Of a stretch of 64,000 bases of DNA, positions 7,974 through 16,671 are shown piece after piece. Position 1 is the stretch's first letter. Every line of letters begins with the position of its first letter. The stretch lies in assembly GCA_902789415.1 (NCBI GenBank), contig CADAOD010000003.1, positions 86,691 to 150,690 on the forward strand, in the 5' to 3' direction. The position numbers were made by a program, and so were the translations under genes. This DNA is from an uncultured Prevotellaceae bacterium. GTDB lineage: Bacteria; Bacteroidota; Bacteroidia; Bacteroidales; Bacteroidaceae. The notes beneath the pieces were generated by a model. That model was given only the letters and a program-made list of their open reading frames with translations, did no database searches and was not told the origin of the DNA.

Positions 7974-10256
7974 TTAACTTTTTTCGAATTTGCTTTTACC
8001 ACGCATGGTGTGGCGCAAGGCACTGAGAAGCTCCTGTGATTCCTGGACGAGGTTCAGGAATACGGTCATACTCTCGATATTCAGATGCTTGGTTTGGATG
8101 TCGTGGATGATGCGCTGGCGATAGTTTGAGAGGGTGGATTGCAGTTTGGCTGCATCCTCGCGGATGAGAGTGGTGGATTCTGCACTGAGGGCCCGATTAA
8201 ACAGGTGTACAATCTCGTTGCGAACAACCAGAAACTCATTAGCATAGCTGCTGGGGACGGGACTGAAATTATTGCCTACATGCTCTCTGCAAGGTTCGCC
8301 CATGCGCTTTAGGCAATACACCATCTGAGCGAGCGAGTTGATAATCAGAAAGTACCACGTGCCTTTCTCAACGCTGAGCACTGGATCTATACGGCGCAGG
8401 GCAATGATCTGCTTGCGGCGCTGTCGCTTGATATCTTTGCGTTGGCTCTCTGTGAGCACGGTTGTACGCCTAAGCGTGCGGTAATCCTCGTAAAAGAACG
8501 CGTTGGTCAGTGCCACATAATTCTCGGACACCTGACGGAGGTGTTGCGACGTGGTATAATCCACATGTTTGCGGAGCAGTGCCCAACATTCTGTCTTGTC
8601 GCCAGCGTGCAGTATCTGCGTAAATAGTTTGTCGGCTTCGTTGGCTATATTGCTTTTGCCGTAACGCAAATGACTGCGCACAAGCAGGAAGATGGCCAGC
8701 ATGATGGCTGCGGCCATAGCTACAAACGACCCGTAGTATAGAACGGTGCAGACCAGGAAACACAAGATGAATGCCACGCCGGCTGTGATGAACCACCCGC
8801 CGATAACCGACAGCATGCCTGTAATGCGGAACACAGCACTTTCGCGGCTCCATGCCCGATCGGCAAGCGATGCGCCCATGGCCACCATAAAGGTAACGTA
8901 GGTGGTTGACAACGGTAGTTTGAGTGAGGTACCCAGTGCCACCAGTGCCCCAGCGAGTACCAGATTGACTGCTGCGCGTATCTCGTCGAAAGCTGCTCCC
9001 TGCTTCAGAACGGCTGCATCGGCATTGAAGCGCGAGTCGATCCATCGTGCCATGCTTCTTGGTATCATCGCAGCTATACTATGGGCTATGCTTCTCGACG
9101 TGCGTACCAATGTTCGTGCCACGCCACTCGAACCAAACATCTCATCGCCCTCGTCTTGGCGTGAGAGGTCAACCGATGTCTTTACCACGTTCTGGGCCTT
9201 TTTTGAGAATATCAATGCCAGTACCATCACCACACCTGCTGCGATGAGATAGGGTGCGGGGGTATGCGCACTGTCCATCAGCGAGCGCATCATAAAGTTG
9301 TGCGCATCACCATGCCCGTTGGCCGTGTAGTCCTGATAAGCCTCAAGTCCAGTAAGTGGCACGCCCACAAAGTTCACAAGGTCGTTGCCTGCAAAGGCCA
9401 TTGCCAGGGCAAAGGTCCCCAGTAGTACAACGAATTTCAGCACAGGCAGTTTCATGGCACTCAGCAAAGTCATCAGTATCGAGAATACCACGATGCCTCC
9501 ACCGATAATCCACCACGTGTTCTGATTAACCATCTCCTTCAACTCTGGTGTCATTAAGCAGCTACTCTTCAGGCCGTTGATAAGCAGGAACCAGACTATG
9601 GTCGTTACTGACAGTCCGCCGAAGATACCAATCTTTAACGATGATGCAAACAGATTTCCCATCTTGCCCGTCTGGTCTGTCGTTCTCCCGTTCACACGGT
9701 AGGTGAAGGTGAAAACAAGGCGTGCTACCCATTGTACCAGTGTGCCGAGCGCAAAGGCAATGGCTACGCTGAGGAATATGCCGAGGATGACCGATATGGC
9801 CTTCTCGGTATTCAGCAGGTCGCCTAATGAGAGTAGTGTGCCGTCAGTAGCCGTTGCCCCGTGGAGTATCTGCAACAGGGCGATGGCAAAGGTTCCCCCC
9901 AACAGTTCGAACACCATCGATACGGTGGTGGATGTAGGCATGCCGAGCGTGTTGAAAACGTCAAGCAGTACCACATCGGTCACCATCACAGCCAGAAAGA
10001 CGCACATCACGGCGTAGAACGAGAAATACTGTGGCGTCATGATGCCATGTCGTGCTACGTCCATCATGCCGTTGCTGAGTGCTGCTCCGGCAAATACGCC
10101 TATGGCGGCTATGATGACGATGGTTCTATATCGTGCCACCCGTGCACCAATGGCAGAGTTCAGAAAGTTTACGGCGTCGTTGCTCACGCCAACCACAAGG
10201 TCGAATACCGCGAGCACAATCAGAAAAATGACTATTCCAAGAAATAACGTATTCAT
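7974..10256 (-). CDS. PiT-family inorganic phosphate permease
   Basis: A 760-residue inner-membrane transporter. The two inverted PiT signatures are present: GVSNDAVNFLNSAIGAR near residue 23 and FAGNDLVNFVGVPLTG near residue 290, each following the family pattern G-x-N-D-x-x-N. About 10-12 hydrophobic segments run to residue 540; the rest is a soluble, charged, helical C-terminal domain of roughly 220 residues, typical of the long Bacteroidota form and reminiscent of PhoU-like helical bundles. The family carries phosphate, often as metal phosphate, driven by the proton or sodium gradient. It is 21 bp downstream of a 33-codon membrane peptide gene and is predicted to share its Pho-box promoter. 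Confidence 0.93.
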   Translation of the reverse strand: MNTLFLGIVIFLIVLAVFDLVVGVSNDAVNFLNSAIGARVARYRTIVIIAAIGVFAGAALSNGMMDVARHGIMTPQYFSFYAVMCVFLAVMVTDVVLLDVFNTLGMPTSTTVSMVFELLGGTFAIALLQILHGATATDGTLLSLGDLLNTEKAISVILGIFLSVAIAFALGTLVQWVARLVFTFTYRVNGRTTDQTGKMGNLFASSLKIGIFGGLSVTTIVWFLLINGLKSSCLMTPELKEMVNQNTWWIIGGGIVVFSILMTLLSAMKLPVLKFVVLLGTFALAMAFAGNDLVNFVGVPLTGLEAYQDYTANGHGDAHNFMMRSLMDSAHTPAPYLIAAGVVMVLALIFSKKAQNVVKTSVDLSRQDEGDEMFGSSGVARTLVRTSRSIAHSIAAMIPRSMARWIDSRFNADAAVLKQGAAFDEIRAAVNLVLAGALVALGTSLKLPLSTTYVTFMVAMGASLADRAWSRESAVFRITGMLSVIGGWFITAGVAFILCFLVCTVLYYGSFVAMAAAIMLAIFLLVRSHLRYGKSNIANEADKLFTQILHAGDKTECWALLRKHVDYTTSQHLRQVSENYVALTNAFFYEDYRTLRRTTVLTESQRKDIKRQRRKQIIALRRIDPVLSVEKGTWYFLIINSLAQMVYCLKRMGEPCREHVGNNFSPVPSSYANEFLVVRNEIVHLFNRALSAESTTLIREDAAKLQSTLSNYRQRIIHDIQTKHLNIESMTVFLNLVQESQELLSALRHTMRGKSKFEKS

Positions 10257-10277
10257 CTATTCTTTTTTTTTATTTAT

Positions 10278-10379
10278 TTAGGCAAGGGCCATAAAGACCA
10301 CTGCGATGAGCAACACAAGGAGGATAAACCTCACCCAATTGAAGATTCTCTGAATTTTTTCAGCTTTTTCTTTATTCAT
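10278..10379 (-). CDS. 33-residue single-span membrane peptide ahead of the phosphate permease
   Basis: A short frame begins ATG at 10379 and ends TAA at 10278. The product starts MNKEKAEKIQRIFNWVRF and continues with a hydrophobic segment LLVLLIAVVFMALA, that is, a basic amphipathic N-terminus and one membrane helix. It follows a good -7 element by about 36 bp and precedes the PiT gene by 21 bp on the same strand, so the pair probably forms an operon. A long antisense frame runs through it, but the only part of that frame not lying opposite the cotransporter gene and its promoter is this one. A role as a small transporter partner is inference; it could also be a leader peptide. Confidence 0.6.
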   Translation of the reverse strand: MNKEKAEKIQRIFNWVRFILLVLLIAVVFMALA

Positions 10380-10415
10380 AATTCTTATTTCGTCAACCGT
10401 TAGTGGTTGACATTG

Positions 10416-10423
10416 CAAAGATA
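10416..10423 (-). promoter_or_regulatory. -7 element for the membrane peptide-PiT operon
   Basis: TATCTTTG on the minus strand, 36 bp before the ATG at 10379. The nearest Pho half-site ends 10 bp upstream, where a -33 element would otherwise lie. Confidence 0.75.
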
Positions 10424-10433
10424 AATGGCGCAT

Positions 10434-10472
10434 GTTACAAAACCGTTTCAATCGTGTGATAGAATGGTTACA
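10434..10472 (-). promoter_or_regulatory. Pho-box array facing the PiT operon
   Basis: Reading the minus strand from 10472: TGTAAC, TATCAC, TGAAAC, TGTAAC, each starting exactly 11 bp after the last (plus-strand positions 10467, 10456, 10445, 10434). PhoB of other bacteria binds direct repeats at 11-bp spacing, so this is read as a two-box Pho site. Confidence 0.75.
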
Positions 10473-10480
10473 GCGACGTT

Positions 10481-10530
10481 TGTAACAAGATTGTAACATC
10501 AGCGTAACTGGGCTGTAACAAGATTGTAAT
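10481..10530 (+). promoter_or_regulatory. Pho-box array facing the Na/Pi cotransporter
   Basis: Five half-sites TGTAAC, TGTAAC, CGTAAC, TGTAAC, TGTAAT start at 10481, 10492, 10503, 10514 and 10525, an exact 11-bp period. The last overlaps the first base of the -7 element. The array replaces the normal -33 region, as expected for a promoter that needs an activator. Confidence 0.82.
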
Positions 10531-10537
10531 ACCTTTG
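10530..10537 (+). promoter_or_regulatory. -7 element for the Na/Pi cotransporter gene
   Basis: TACCTTTG, 22 bp before the ATG at 10560, immediately after the Pho half-sites. Confidence 0.78.
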
Positions 10538-10559
10538 CACCCAGAAATAACATATCATA

Positions 10560-12251
10560 ATGGAACTGATTATTAATATTTTCTCGCTTGTAGGTTCGCT
10601 GGCATTGTTCCTCTATGGAATGAAAACGATGTCGGAGGGCCTTGAAAAGTTTGCGGGCGATCGCCTGCGCAGTATTCTGGCGGCTATGACCAAGAACCGC
10701 GTGATGGGTGTGCTGACGGGTTTGCTCATCACAGCACTCATCCAGTCGTCGAGTGCCACAACGGTGATGGTGGTGAGTTTTGTGAATGCAGGACTGATGA
10801 CTCTTGGTCAGAGTATTGGTGTGATTATGGGCGCCAATATCGGTACAACGGTAACGGCGTGGATTATTTCTGCCGTTGGATTCAAAGTAAATATTGCTGC
10901 TTTTGCCATCCCCTTGCTCGCTATAGGCATGCCGCTTATTTTCAGCGGTAAGGGCAACCGCAAGAGCATCGGCGAGTTTATTTTTGGTTTCTCGTTCCTC
11001 TTCATGGGCCTGTCGTTTCTGCAAGAGGCTGCCACAGCGATGAACATCGGCGATATGGTGGCTGGCATGCTGGCTCATGTGCCGCAGGATTCTTTCTTCA
11101 CTATCATCCTCTTTGTCATTGTGGGTGCACTGGTGACGATGGTTGTACAAGCCTCTGCTGCCACGATGGCTATCACGCTGATGCTTTTTGGCATGCATAT
11201 CCCTGGATTCGGGTTTGAACAGGCTGCTGCACTGGCTATGGGACAGAATATCGGTACCACCATCACGGCATTTATGGCTTCGCTGACTGCCAACACACAA
11301 GCACGCCGCGCTGCATTGGCTCACATGTTCTTCAATGTTTTTGGCGTAGTGGTGTTTCTCATCGTGTTCTATCCCGCCTGCGATGCTGTCAGTTGGGTGG
11401 TAGAAAACCTTATGGGTGGTGGCAACGATCTCTTCAAACTGTCGGCTTTCCATACTGCCTTCAATATCATCAATACGCTGTTGCTCATTGGTTTTGTAAA
11501 GCAGATAGAGATGCTGGTGTGTCGCGTACTGCCGATGAAGGAACAGGACGAGGATTATCGTCTGAAGTTCATTTCTGGTGGTCTGCTCTCTACGGCCGAG
11601 CTCAGCATCATGGAGGCTCAGAAGGAGATTCAGAACTTTGCCGAACGCTGTCACAGAATGTTTGGTTTTGTTACAGATCTGATGCAGACGGAGGATGAAG
11701 TGGTATTCAATAAAACTTTTTCTCGCATTGAGAAATACGAGAATATCACCGATTCGATGGAGATGGAGATTGCAGCCTATCTGAACAAGGTGAGTGAGGG
11801 TAGATTGTCGGATGCCTCGAAAGCGCAGATACAAAAGATGTTGCGCCAGATATCCGAACTGGAGAGTATCGGCGACTCGGTGTATAACCTCGGTCGCACT
11901 CTGAATCGCCATCGCCAGAATTGTCACGATGCTTTTACCGACACCCAACTGCAACATATGCATACGATGTTGGGGCTTGTAGATGGTGCTCTCGTTGAAA
12001 TGCAGAAGCGTATTGCTGCACCTGTTTCCCGTCCGACCACTTCGTACAACATCGAAAACGAGATTAATAACTATCGTACGCAGCTGAAAAATCAGAACCT
12101 GCATGATGTTAACTCTGGCCTCTATGGTTATCAGCTCGGTGTCTTCTACGTAGATTTCATCTCGGAGTGTGAGAAACTGGGCGACTATGTAATAAACGTT
12201 GTTCAGGCAGGAAAGAGCTTGAATACCGATTCTTTGCAATCTGCCACCTGA
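10560..12251 (+). CDS. Na/Pi cotransporter family protein with C-terminal PhoU domain
   Basis: A 563-residue membrane protein. The two inverted repeats of the Na/Pi cotransporter (NptA/SLC34) family are seen as ALIQSSSATTVMVVSF near residue 62 and VVQASAATMAITLML near residue 197, each followed by a G-x-N-I-G-T-T motif (GANIGTTVTAW, GQNIGTTITAF). Hydrophobic segments end near residue 320; residues about 340-560 are a PhoU-like helical bundle with acidic stretches. Sodium-driven phosphate import or export is the family role. It is transcribed divergently from the PiT operon through a shared Pho-box region, so the two phosphate systems are probably induced together in phosphate limitation. Confidence 0.93.
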   Translation: MELIINIFSLVGSLALFLYGMKTMSEGLEKFAGDRLRSILAAMTKNRVMGVLTGLLITALIQSSSATTVMVVSFVNAGLMTLGQSIGVIMGANIGTTVTAWIISAVGFKVNIAAFAIPLLAIGMPLIFSGKGNRKSIGEFIFGFSFLFMGLSFLQEAATAMNIGDMVAGMLAHVPQDSFFTIILFVIVGALVTMVVQASAATMAITLMLFGMHIPGFGFEQAAALAMGQNIGTTITAFMASLTANTQARRAALAHMFFNVFGVVVFLIVFYPACDAVSWVVENLMGGGNDLFKLSAFHTAFNIINTLLLIGFVKQIEMLVCRVLPMKEQDEDYRLKFISGGLLSTAELSIMEAQKEIQNFAERCHRMFGFVTDLMQTEDEVVFNKTFSRIEKYENITDSMEMEIAAYLNKVSEGRLSDASKAQIQKMLRQISELESIGDSVYNLGRTLNRHRQNCHDAFTDTQLQHMHTMLGLVDGALVEMQKRIAAPVSRPTTSYNIENEINNYRTQLKNQNLHDVNSGLYGYQLGVFYVDFISECEKLGDYVINVVQAGKSLNTDSLQSAT

Positions 12252-12313
12252 TAATCCGTGATGTAATATTCGTTAAAATTGTATAAATTGGGAAGAAAGT
12301 TCGTTATATTTAG

Positions 12314-12321
12314 TATCTTTG
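12314..12321 (+). promoter_or_regulatory. -7 promoter element of the lipoprotein kinase gene
   Basis: TATCTTTG, 33 bp before the ATG at 12355. The upstream in-frame TTG at 12319 lies inside this element and is therefore not the start. Confidence 0.75.
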
Positions 12322-12354
12322 CCATCAAATTTATCAGAATTCAGTCAATTAAGA

Positions 12355-14445
12355 ATGCTAAAACAACGAGTATTACTTTTATTAACATGGATTGTAACTG
12401 TGGTTATTTTGGTGCCGCTTACAGGTTGTGAGAATGGTAGCAAAAAGGCGGCTTATGACGAGGCTGTTAAGACAATTATGGATGCCTCTAAGCAAAAAGA
12501 TTTCAGCCGCATGCGGTTATTGGCCGACAGTTTGGGAAAGGCCGAGGTGCTGAGCGAGGCCGAGAGCTATTTTTGGCAGGGTTTAGCTTACTATCGCATG
12601 ATGCAGGTACACACAGCCGAATTTTTCTGGAAAGAGGCAATGGTATCTATTGAAGACTCTGATGATCCTGCCGACCTGGATACCTATGCCCGTGCGGCTA
12701 GTTATCTGGCTGGACTGCATATCCGCTATTACAACTTTCAAAGTGCCAGTAAGGTGGTGAGAACAGCTTTGGAGCATTTGAACTACCACCATTATAATGC
12801 CACGAGCGACTATACCAATCTGCTTGTCTTTGCCGGTTGTTGCAAGGGGCATTATAACATTGAAGACGAGGAGGTGCCCCAGCTCTTTGAACAAGCATAT
12901 CAGCGACATCTGGAGCATATTGCCAAGGCCCATGCGCGTGAGAATTATCACGATGCAGTGGTTGGTGTTATTAATATTGCCTACGGCTGGCTCAGCGAGA
13001 AGAAGTACAAAAAGGGGCTGTTCTGGAACCGGCGTTTAAAAAAACTGGTTAGTGATTACAAGCAGTTATTCCCGAATGATTCGGCGTATATCGATAAGCA
13101 GCAGGCCCGCTGCCACATCTTCGAAGCCATCGGATTTGAAGGCATGGGTAAGATTCAGGAAGCAGAAGATGCCTTTGAGGCTTTCCAGCAATCTAACTTT
13201 GCAAACACCGACGAGGGCCATCTGGATGCCAGTAACTATTTGGCAATGGCGGGAAAATGGCAAGCTGCTGCCAAATTGCTGAGTAATCTTGATAACATTT
13301 TTGTGCATATGCAGTCGGGCTATTCGCTGGATGATATCCAGAAGTTCCTGCTGAAGAAATATACAGTTAATTTGATGACGGGACAGATCGATTCGGCTAG
13401 TGTTGTAGCCAATCAGATTTGTCAGCGATTGGATTCTGCTATCATCAAATCGCAATGGATAGACTCTGATGAGCAGGAGACGATACGTCAGAAAGAGGAA
13501 CAGATACTGCAGCAGCAGGAGCACTTGTCGAAAGTGCGTATCTTGTCGCTTGTGGCCGCGATAATTGTTATCACATCTTTCTTCTCGGTCTATACCTATT
13601 TCCGTCACAGAGCCGAGCGCCGTTTGGCAGTAGCCAATGCCCAGTTGGAACAGAAGAATGTGCAACTGGCCATAGCCAATGCACATGCAGAGGAGTCGGC
13701 CAGGATGAAAGCCAGCTTTATTCAGCAGATGTCGCATGAGATACGCACGCCACTGAATATTCTGTCGGGCTTTACGCAGGTTATCACCACACCAGGTATC
13801 GAACTGGATGATGAAACTCGTCAGGATATCAATAGCAAAATCACCGAAAATACCGATCGCATTACCACACTGGTGAATAAGATGCTTGAACTCTCTGAGG
13901 TAAGCAGCAAAACCATCATCGAGCGTGCTGACTATGTACCTGTCATGCAGATTGCTGCCCAGGCCATCGATGAATCGGGTATCAGCAGCGCAGAACATCT
14001 GACGTTCTATCTCGAGTCGTCGCCTGAAGCCGAAAAACTGTATCTGCAAACAAACCAGCAGGCTGTCACCCGTGCGCTGGTATTGTTGCTCGATAATGCC
14101 AAGAAGTTTACGCACGATGCCGAAGCCCGGCTCCGTAACGATACAAACGAAGCCCCTGAAAAGAAGGAAAAAGTGGTGCTAAAGGTAACTGCAGATGCTG
14201 AAAAGGTGGTGTTTACCATCGAAGATACTGGTATTGTGATACCGCCTGAAGAGGCAGAACATATCTTCGAAGAGTTTGTGCAGCTCGACGAGTATTACGA
14301 TGGAACAGGCATTGGCCTGACGATAGCCCGTTCGCTGGTTCGCCGACTTGGAGGCGATGTGTTCCTGGATACGAGCTACACGGATGGTGCCCGTTTTGTG
14401 ATGGAGATTTTAACATCTCCTCAAGTAACGGATAGTGCCAGTTAA
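12355..14445 (+). CDS. Histidine kinase with lipoprotein-type signal and TPR sensor region
   Basis: A 696-residue sensor. The N-terminus has a lipobox, VPLTGC, predicting a lipid-anchored periplasmic region of helical TPR-like repeats to about residue 385, then a membrane helix (LSLVAAIIVITSFFSVYTYF), a coiled linker, HisKA with H-box MSHEIRTPLN (His near 462) and HATPase. The G1 box reads EDTGIVIP, with Val where the second Gly of DxGxG is usual; G2 is intact (DGTGIGLTIA). The sensor half is clearly related, over its whole length, to that of the PP2C phosphatase at 32465-34528, although the output domains differ. The stop codon shares the bases TTAA with the stop of the convergent PhoR-like gene. 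Confidence 0.88.
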   Translation: MLKQRVLLLLTWIVTVVILVPLTGCENGSKKAAYDEAVKTIMDASKQKDFSRMRLLADSLGKAEVLSEAESYFWQGLAYYRMMQVHTAEFFWKEAMVSIEDSDDPADLDTYARAASYLAGLHIRYYNFQSASKVVRTALEHLNYHHYNATSDYTNLLVFAGCCKGHYNIEDEEVPQLFEQAYQRHLEHIAKAHARENYHDAVVGVINIAYGWLSEKKYKKGLFWNRRLKKLVSDYKQLFPNDSAYIDKQQARCHIFEAIGFEGMGKIQEAEDAFEAFQQSNFANTDEGHLDASNYLAMAGKWQAAAKLLSNLDNIFVHMQSGYSLDDIQKFLLKKYTVNLMTGQIDSASVVANQICQRLDSAIIKSQWIDSDEQETIRQKEEQILQQQEHLSKVRILSLVAAIIVITSFFSVYTYFRHRAERRLAVANAQLEQKNVQLAIANAHAEESARMKASFIQQMSHEIRTPLNILSGFTQVITTPGIELDDETRQDINSKITENTDRITTLVNKMLELSEVSSKTIIERADYVPVMQIAAQAIDESGISSAEHLTFYLESSPEAEKLYLQTNQQAVTRALVLLLDNAKKFTHDAEARLRNDTNEAPEKKEKVVLKVTADAEKVVFTIEDTGIVIPPEEAEHIFEEFVQLDEYYDGTGIGLTIARSLVRRLGGDVFLDTSYTDGARFVMEILTSPQVTDSAS

Positions 14446-15887
14446 AAGCGTGCGAGAGTGAACTTGATGGTTAGTCCGCCGCCTGGTGTTGAGAGTGCTG
14501 TTGTTGTTCCGCCGTGAACAGCAACAGCATTTTTTACGATGGCGAGGCCGAGGCCTGTGCCGCCGAGTTTCCTACTGCGCCCTTTGTCGATACGGTAGAA
14601 ACGCTCAAAAAGGTGTTCCAGATGTTTTGGTTCTACGCCTGGGCCATCGTCGCTCACTTGGAACTCATAGAAATGGCGCCCTTCGTGCTCCACCTCGTTG
14701 CAGATGATTGCGATGCGCGAGGCTCCTGTGGCGTAGGCGATAGCGTTGTCAATCAGATTGCGGAAGATGCTGTAGATGAGGCTTGCGTCGCCCTGCACTT
14801 CTACATGCTTTGGCATCTGTATGGATGGTGTGATGTGCTTTTCGTTCAGTTGTAGCGATGTGTCTTCGAGCACGTTCTGTACGATGGCACCGACGTTAAC
14901 CTGCAGATACGCTTGTCGGGTGTCTGTACGACTGTCGTCCATCTCGTCGAGCTTGGTGAGTGCACTCATGTCAAGCAGTAGTTTGGTCATGCGTTCACTC
15001 TGGGCATAGCAGCGCTCCAGAAAGTGTTTTTTCTTATCTTCGGGCATGTCGGGATGATCCAGAATGCTCTCCAGATAACCGTGAATGCTGGCGGCAGGCG
15101 TCTTCAGTTCGTGGGCGGCATTCTGTGTCAGTTGGCGCTTGATGCGTATCTTGTCCTCCTCGGAATGGCGGAGCTTCCAATAAAGCATAATGATGGTATG
15201 GCTGATGTCGCCTAATTCGTCATCGGGCAGGCGTCGCTCCAGTTCGTGGTCAAGCTGTTGGCCCTCTTCGGCTTTCATGGCAAACTCTCGCAGATAGCCG
15301 ATATGGCGACTGATGCGATGGGTGATGTAATAGAGGACTACACCCAGCAGCAGCGTCAGCACAATGGCATAATACATATAGGTGCTGTCGGCCTGTAACG
15401 AGCGTGTCAGTTCGGCAGAGTAGGGCACAGCAGTACGCACGATGACATTGCCGAAGCGGGTAGCAGAGTAAAAGTAGGTTTCGTGAGTGGATTGCGACAG
15501 GCGCTTGATGTCGTAGCCGTTGCCATGATGCAATGCTTGCTGTATCTCTGTTCGCTGGAGATGGTTGCCCAGCGAATCCACCTGGGTCTCGTAGCTATCC
15601 AGGATTACCAGTCCGTCCTTATCTATGATTGACACACGAAGTCCTTCCATGCTATGCCGTTCTACATAGTCGCGAAACAAACGATTATTAGTTAGACTGT
15701 CTTCGCCAATTGTCTGTACCATTTCGTAGTTGTACATCTGCAGTCGCGAGTGCAGAATGTCAATCTTGTATTCTTTTTCGCGTTGATATTGATACACGCT
15801 GAAGCAGATGGCAAAGAGCAGGAACACGCCACCGATACTGAACAGCAGATTGCGCTGAAACGACTTACTTTTCAAAACAATAGCCAT
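14442..15887 (-). CDS. phoR: PhoR-like sensor histidine kinase
   Basis: A 481-residue kinase: membrane helix at about 13-32, a periplasmic sensor of about 130 residues, a second helix (YAIVLTLLLGVVLYYI) near 170-186, a HAMP-like linker, HisKA with H-box NAAHELKTPAAS, and HATPase with N-box FRNLIDNAIAYA, G1 SDDGPGVEP and G2 GGTGLGLAIVKN. Gene order and type match PhoR of the PhoBR pair: its start overlaps the end of the response-regulator gene by 23 bp. The name rests on this layout and on Pho-like boxes 5 kb away, not on direct proof; it could be another OmpR-type pair. The AHELKTP H-box differs from the SHEIRTP of the TPR kinases. Confidence 0.75.
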   Translation of the reverse strand: MAIVLKSKSFQRNLLFSIGGVFLLFAICFSVYQYQREKEYKIDILHSRLQMYNYEMVQTIGEDSLTNNRLFRDYVERHSMEGLRVSIIDKDGLVILDSYETQVDSLGNHLQRTEIQQALHHGNGYDIKRLSQSTHETYFYSATRFGNVIVRTAVPYSAELTRSLQADSTYMYYAIVLTLLLGVVLYYITHRISRHIGYLREFAMKAEEGQQLDHELERRLPDDELGDISHTIIMLYWKLRHSEEDKIRIKRQLTQNAAHELKTPAASIHGYLESILDHPDMPEDKKKHFLERCYAQSERMTKLLLDMSALTKLDEMDDSRTDTRQAYLQVNVGAIVQNVLEDTSLQLNEKHITPSIQMPKHVEVQGDASLIYSIFRNLIDNAIAYATGASRIAIICNEVEHEGRHFYEFQVSDDGPGVEPKHLEHLFERFYRIDKGRSRKLGGTGLGLAIVKNAVAVHGGTTTALSTPGGGLTIKFTLARF

Positions 15888-16563
15888 AGCCTACACGTGT
15901 TTTAATCTGTTTGCCATAACGGCCAATTTTCTTGCGCAGTCGGGTGATGTTCACATCCACCGTTCGATCGAGCACCAGCACATCCTGAGGCCAACAGTAT
16001 TTCAAGAGCTCTTCTCGCGAAAACACGGTGTTAGGGTGCTGCAACAGGAGCGACAGCAGTTCGTATTCCAGTTTGGTAAGTGACAGGTTCTGCCCATCCA
16101 GTGTAGCAGTCTTGGCATTATGGTCGAGCGTGATACCTTCGTAGCTTATCTTGTTGCCCGAAGTGCTTGCGGCCTGTTGCTCAGGTTGATGATAGGCTTG
16201 CGATGAGCGTCTGAGTACTGCCCGTACCCTTGCCTTGACCTCCTTCATGCTCAGCGGCTTGGCTATATAGTCGTCAGCTCCGATATTCAATCCTTTTACC
16301 AGATTGTCCTCTCCCTCTAATGCCGTAATAAAGATAATGGGGATATGCGCTGTAGCAGGATTGTCTTTGATCTTCCGAGCCATCTGGAACCCTGACATTT
16401 CACCCATCATGACATCTAGGAGAATCAGAGCATATTCTTGTAGAGGAAGATTAAGAGCTTCCTCGGCCGAATTGGCGGTCATCACCTCAAACCCTTCTGT
16501 CTCGAGATTGTATTGAAGTATCTCGCAGATATCCAATTCATCGTCAACCACAAGTATTTTCAT
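15865..16563 (-). CDS. phoB: OmpR/PhoB-family response regulator
   Basis: A 232-residue regulator. The receiver domain begins MKILVVDDELD, with the acidic pocket at D7/D8, the phospho-acceptor Asp near residue 50 in ILLDVMMGEMSG and the conserved Lys in IAKPLS. The C-terminal winged helix (about 130-232) shows the OmpR/PhoB signature LTKLEYELLSLLLQHP and VDVNITRLRKKIG. The ATG at 16563 is chosen because it starts the receiver; the frame extends 16 codons further without homology. It is the first gene of an operon with the PhoR-like kinase. The 11-bp direct repeats at the phosphate transporter promoters are its most likely targets. Confidence 0.8.
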   Translation of the reverse strand: MKILVVDDELDICEILQYNLETEGFEVMTANSAEEALNLPLQEYALILLDVMMGEMSGFQMARKIKDNPATAHIPIIFITALEGEDNLVKGLNIGADDYIAKPLSMKEVKARVRAVLRRSSQAYHQPEQQAASTSGNKISYEGITLDHNAKTATLDGQNLSLTKLEYELLSLLLQHPNTVFSREELLKYCWPQDVLVLDRTVDVNITRLRKKIGRYGKQIKTRVGYGYCFEK

Positions 16564-16608
16564 AAGTCTGTCTTTATAAGATGTAACAATCTGTAGCTTT
16601 TTTCGTTG

Positions 16609-16616
16609 CAAAGATA
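16609..16616 (-). promoter_or_regulatory. -7 promoter element of the phoB-like operon
   Basis: TATCTTTG on the minus strand, 45 bp before the ATG at 16563. The 5' leader contains TGTAACAATCTGTAGC on the plus strand, a weak Pho-like pair at 10-bp spacing. Confidence 0.65.
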
Positions 16617-16671
16617 ATGTTTTTTTTCGAGAAAAAAAATAAAATAGCTTCTTTGTAACAAGGTTTTTTAC

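Noticed and set aside
10278-12239. 653-codon minus-strand open frame
   Set aside because: It lies opposite the well-supported Na/Pi cotransporter, is His/Gln/Arg-rich without domains and would cross the Pho promoter. Only its last 33 codons, outside that gene, are kept as a small peptide.
12319-12354. TTG start extending the lipoprotein kinase by 12 residues
   Set aside because: The TTG is part of the -7 element TATCTTTG, and the ATG at 12355 starts a proper lipoprotein signal.
13066-14115. 349-codon minus-strand open frame
   Set aside because: Antisense to the lipoprotein histidine kinase with no recognisable motif.
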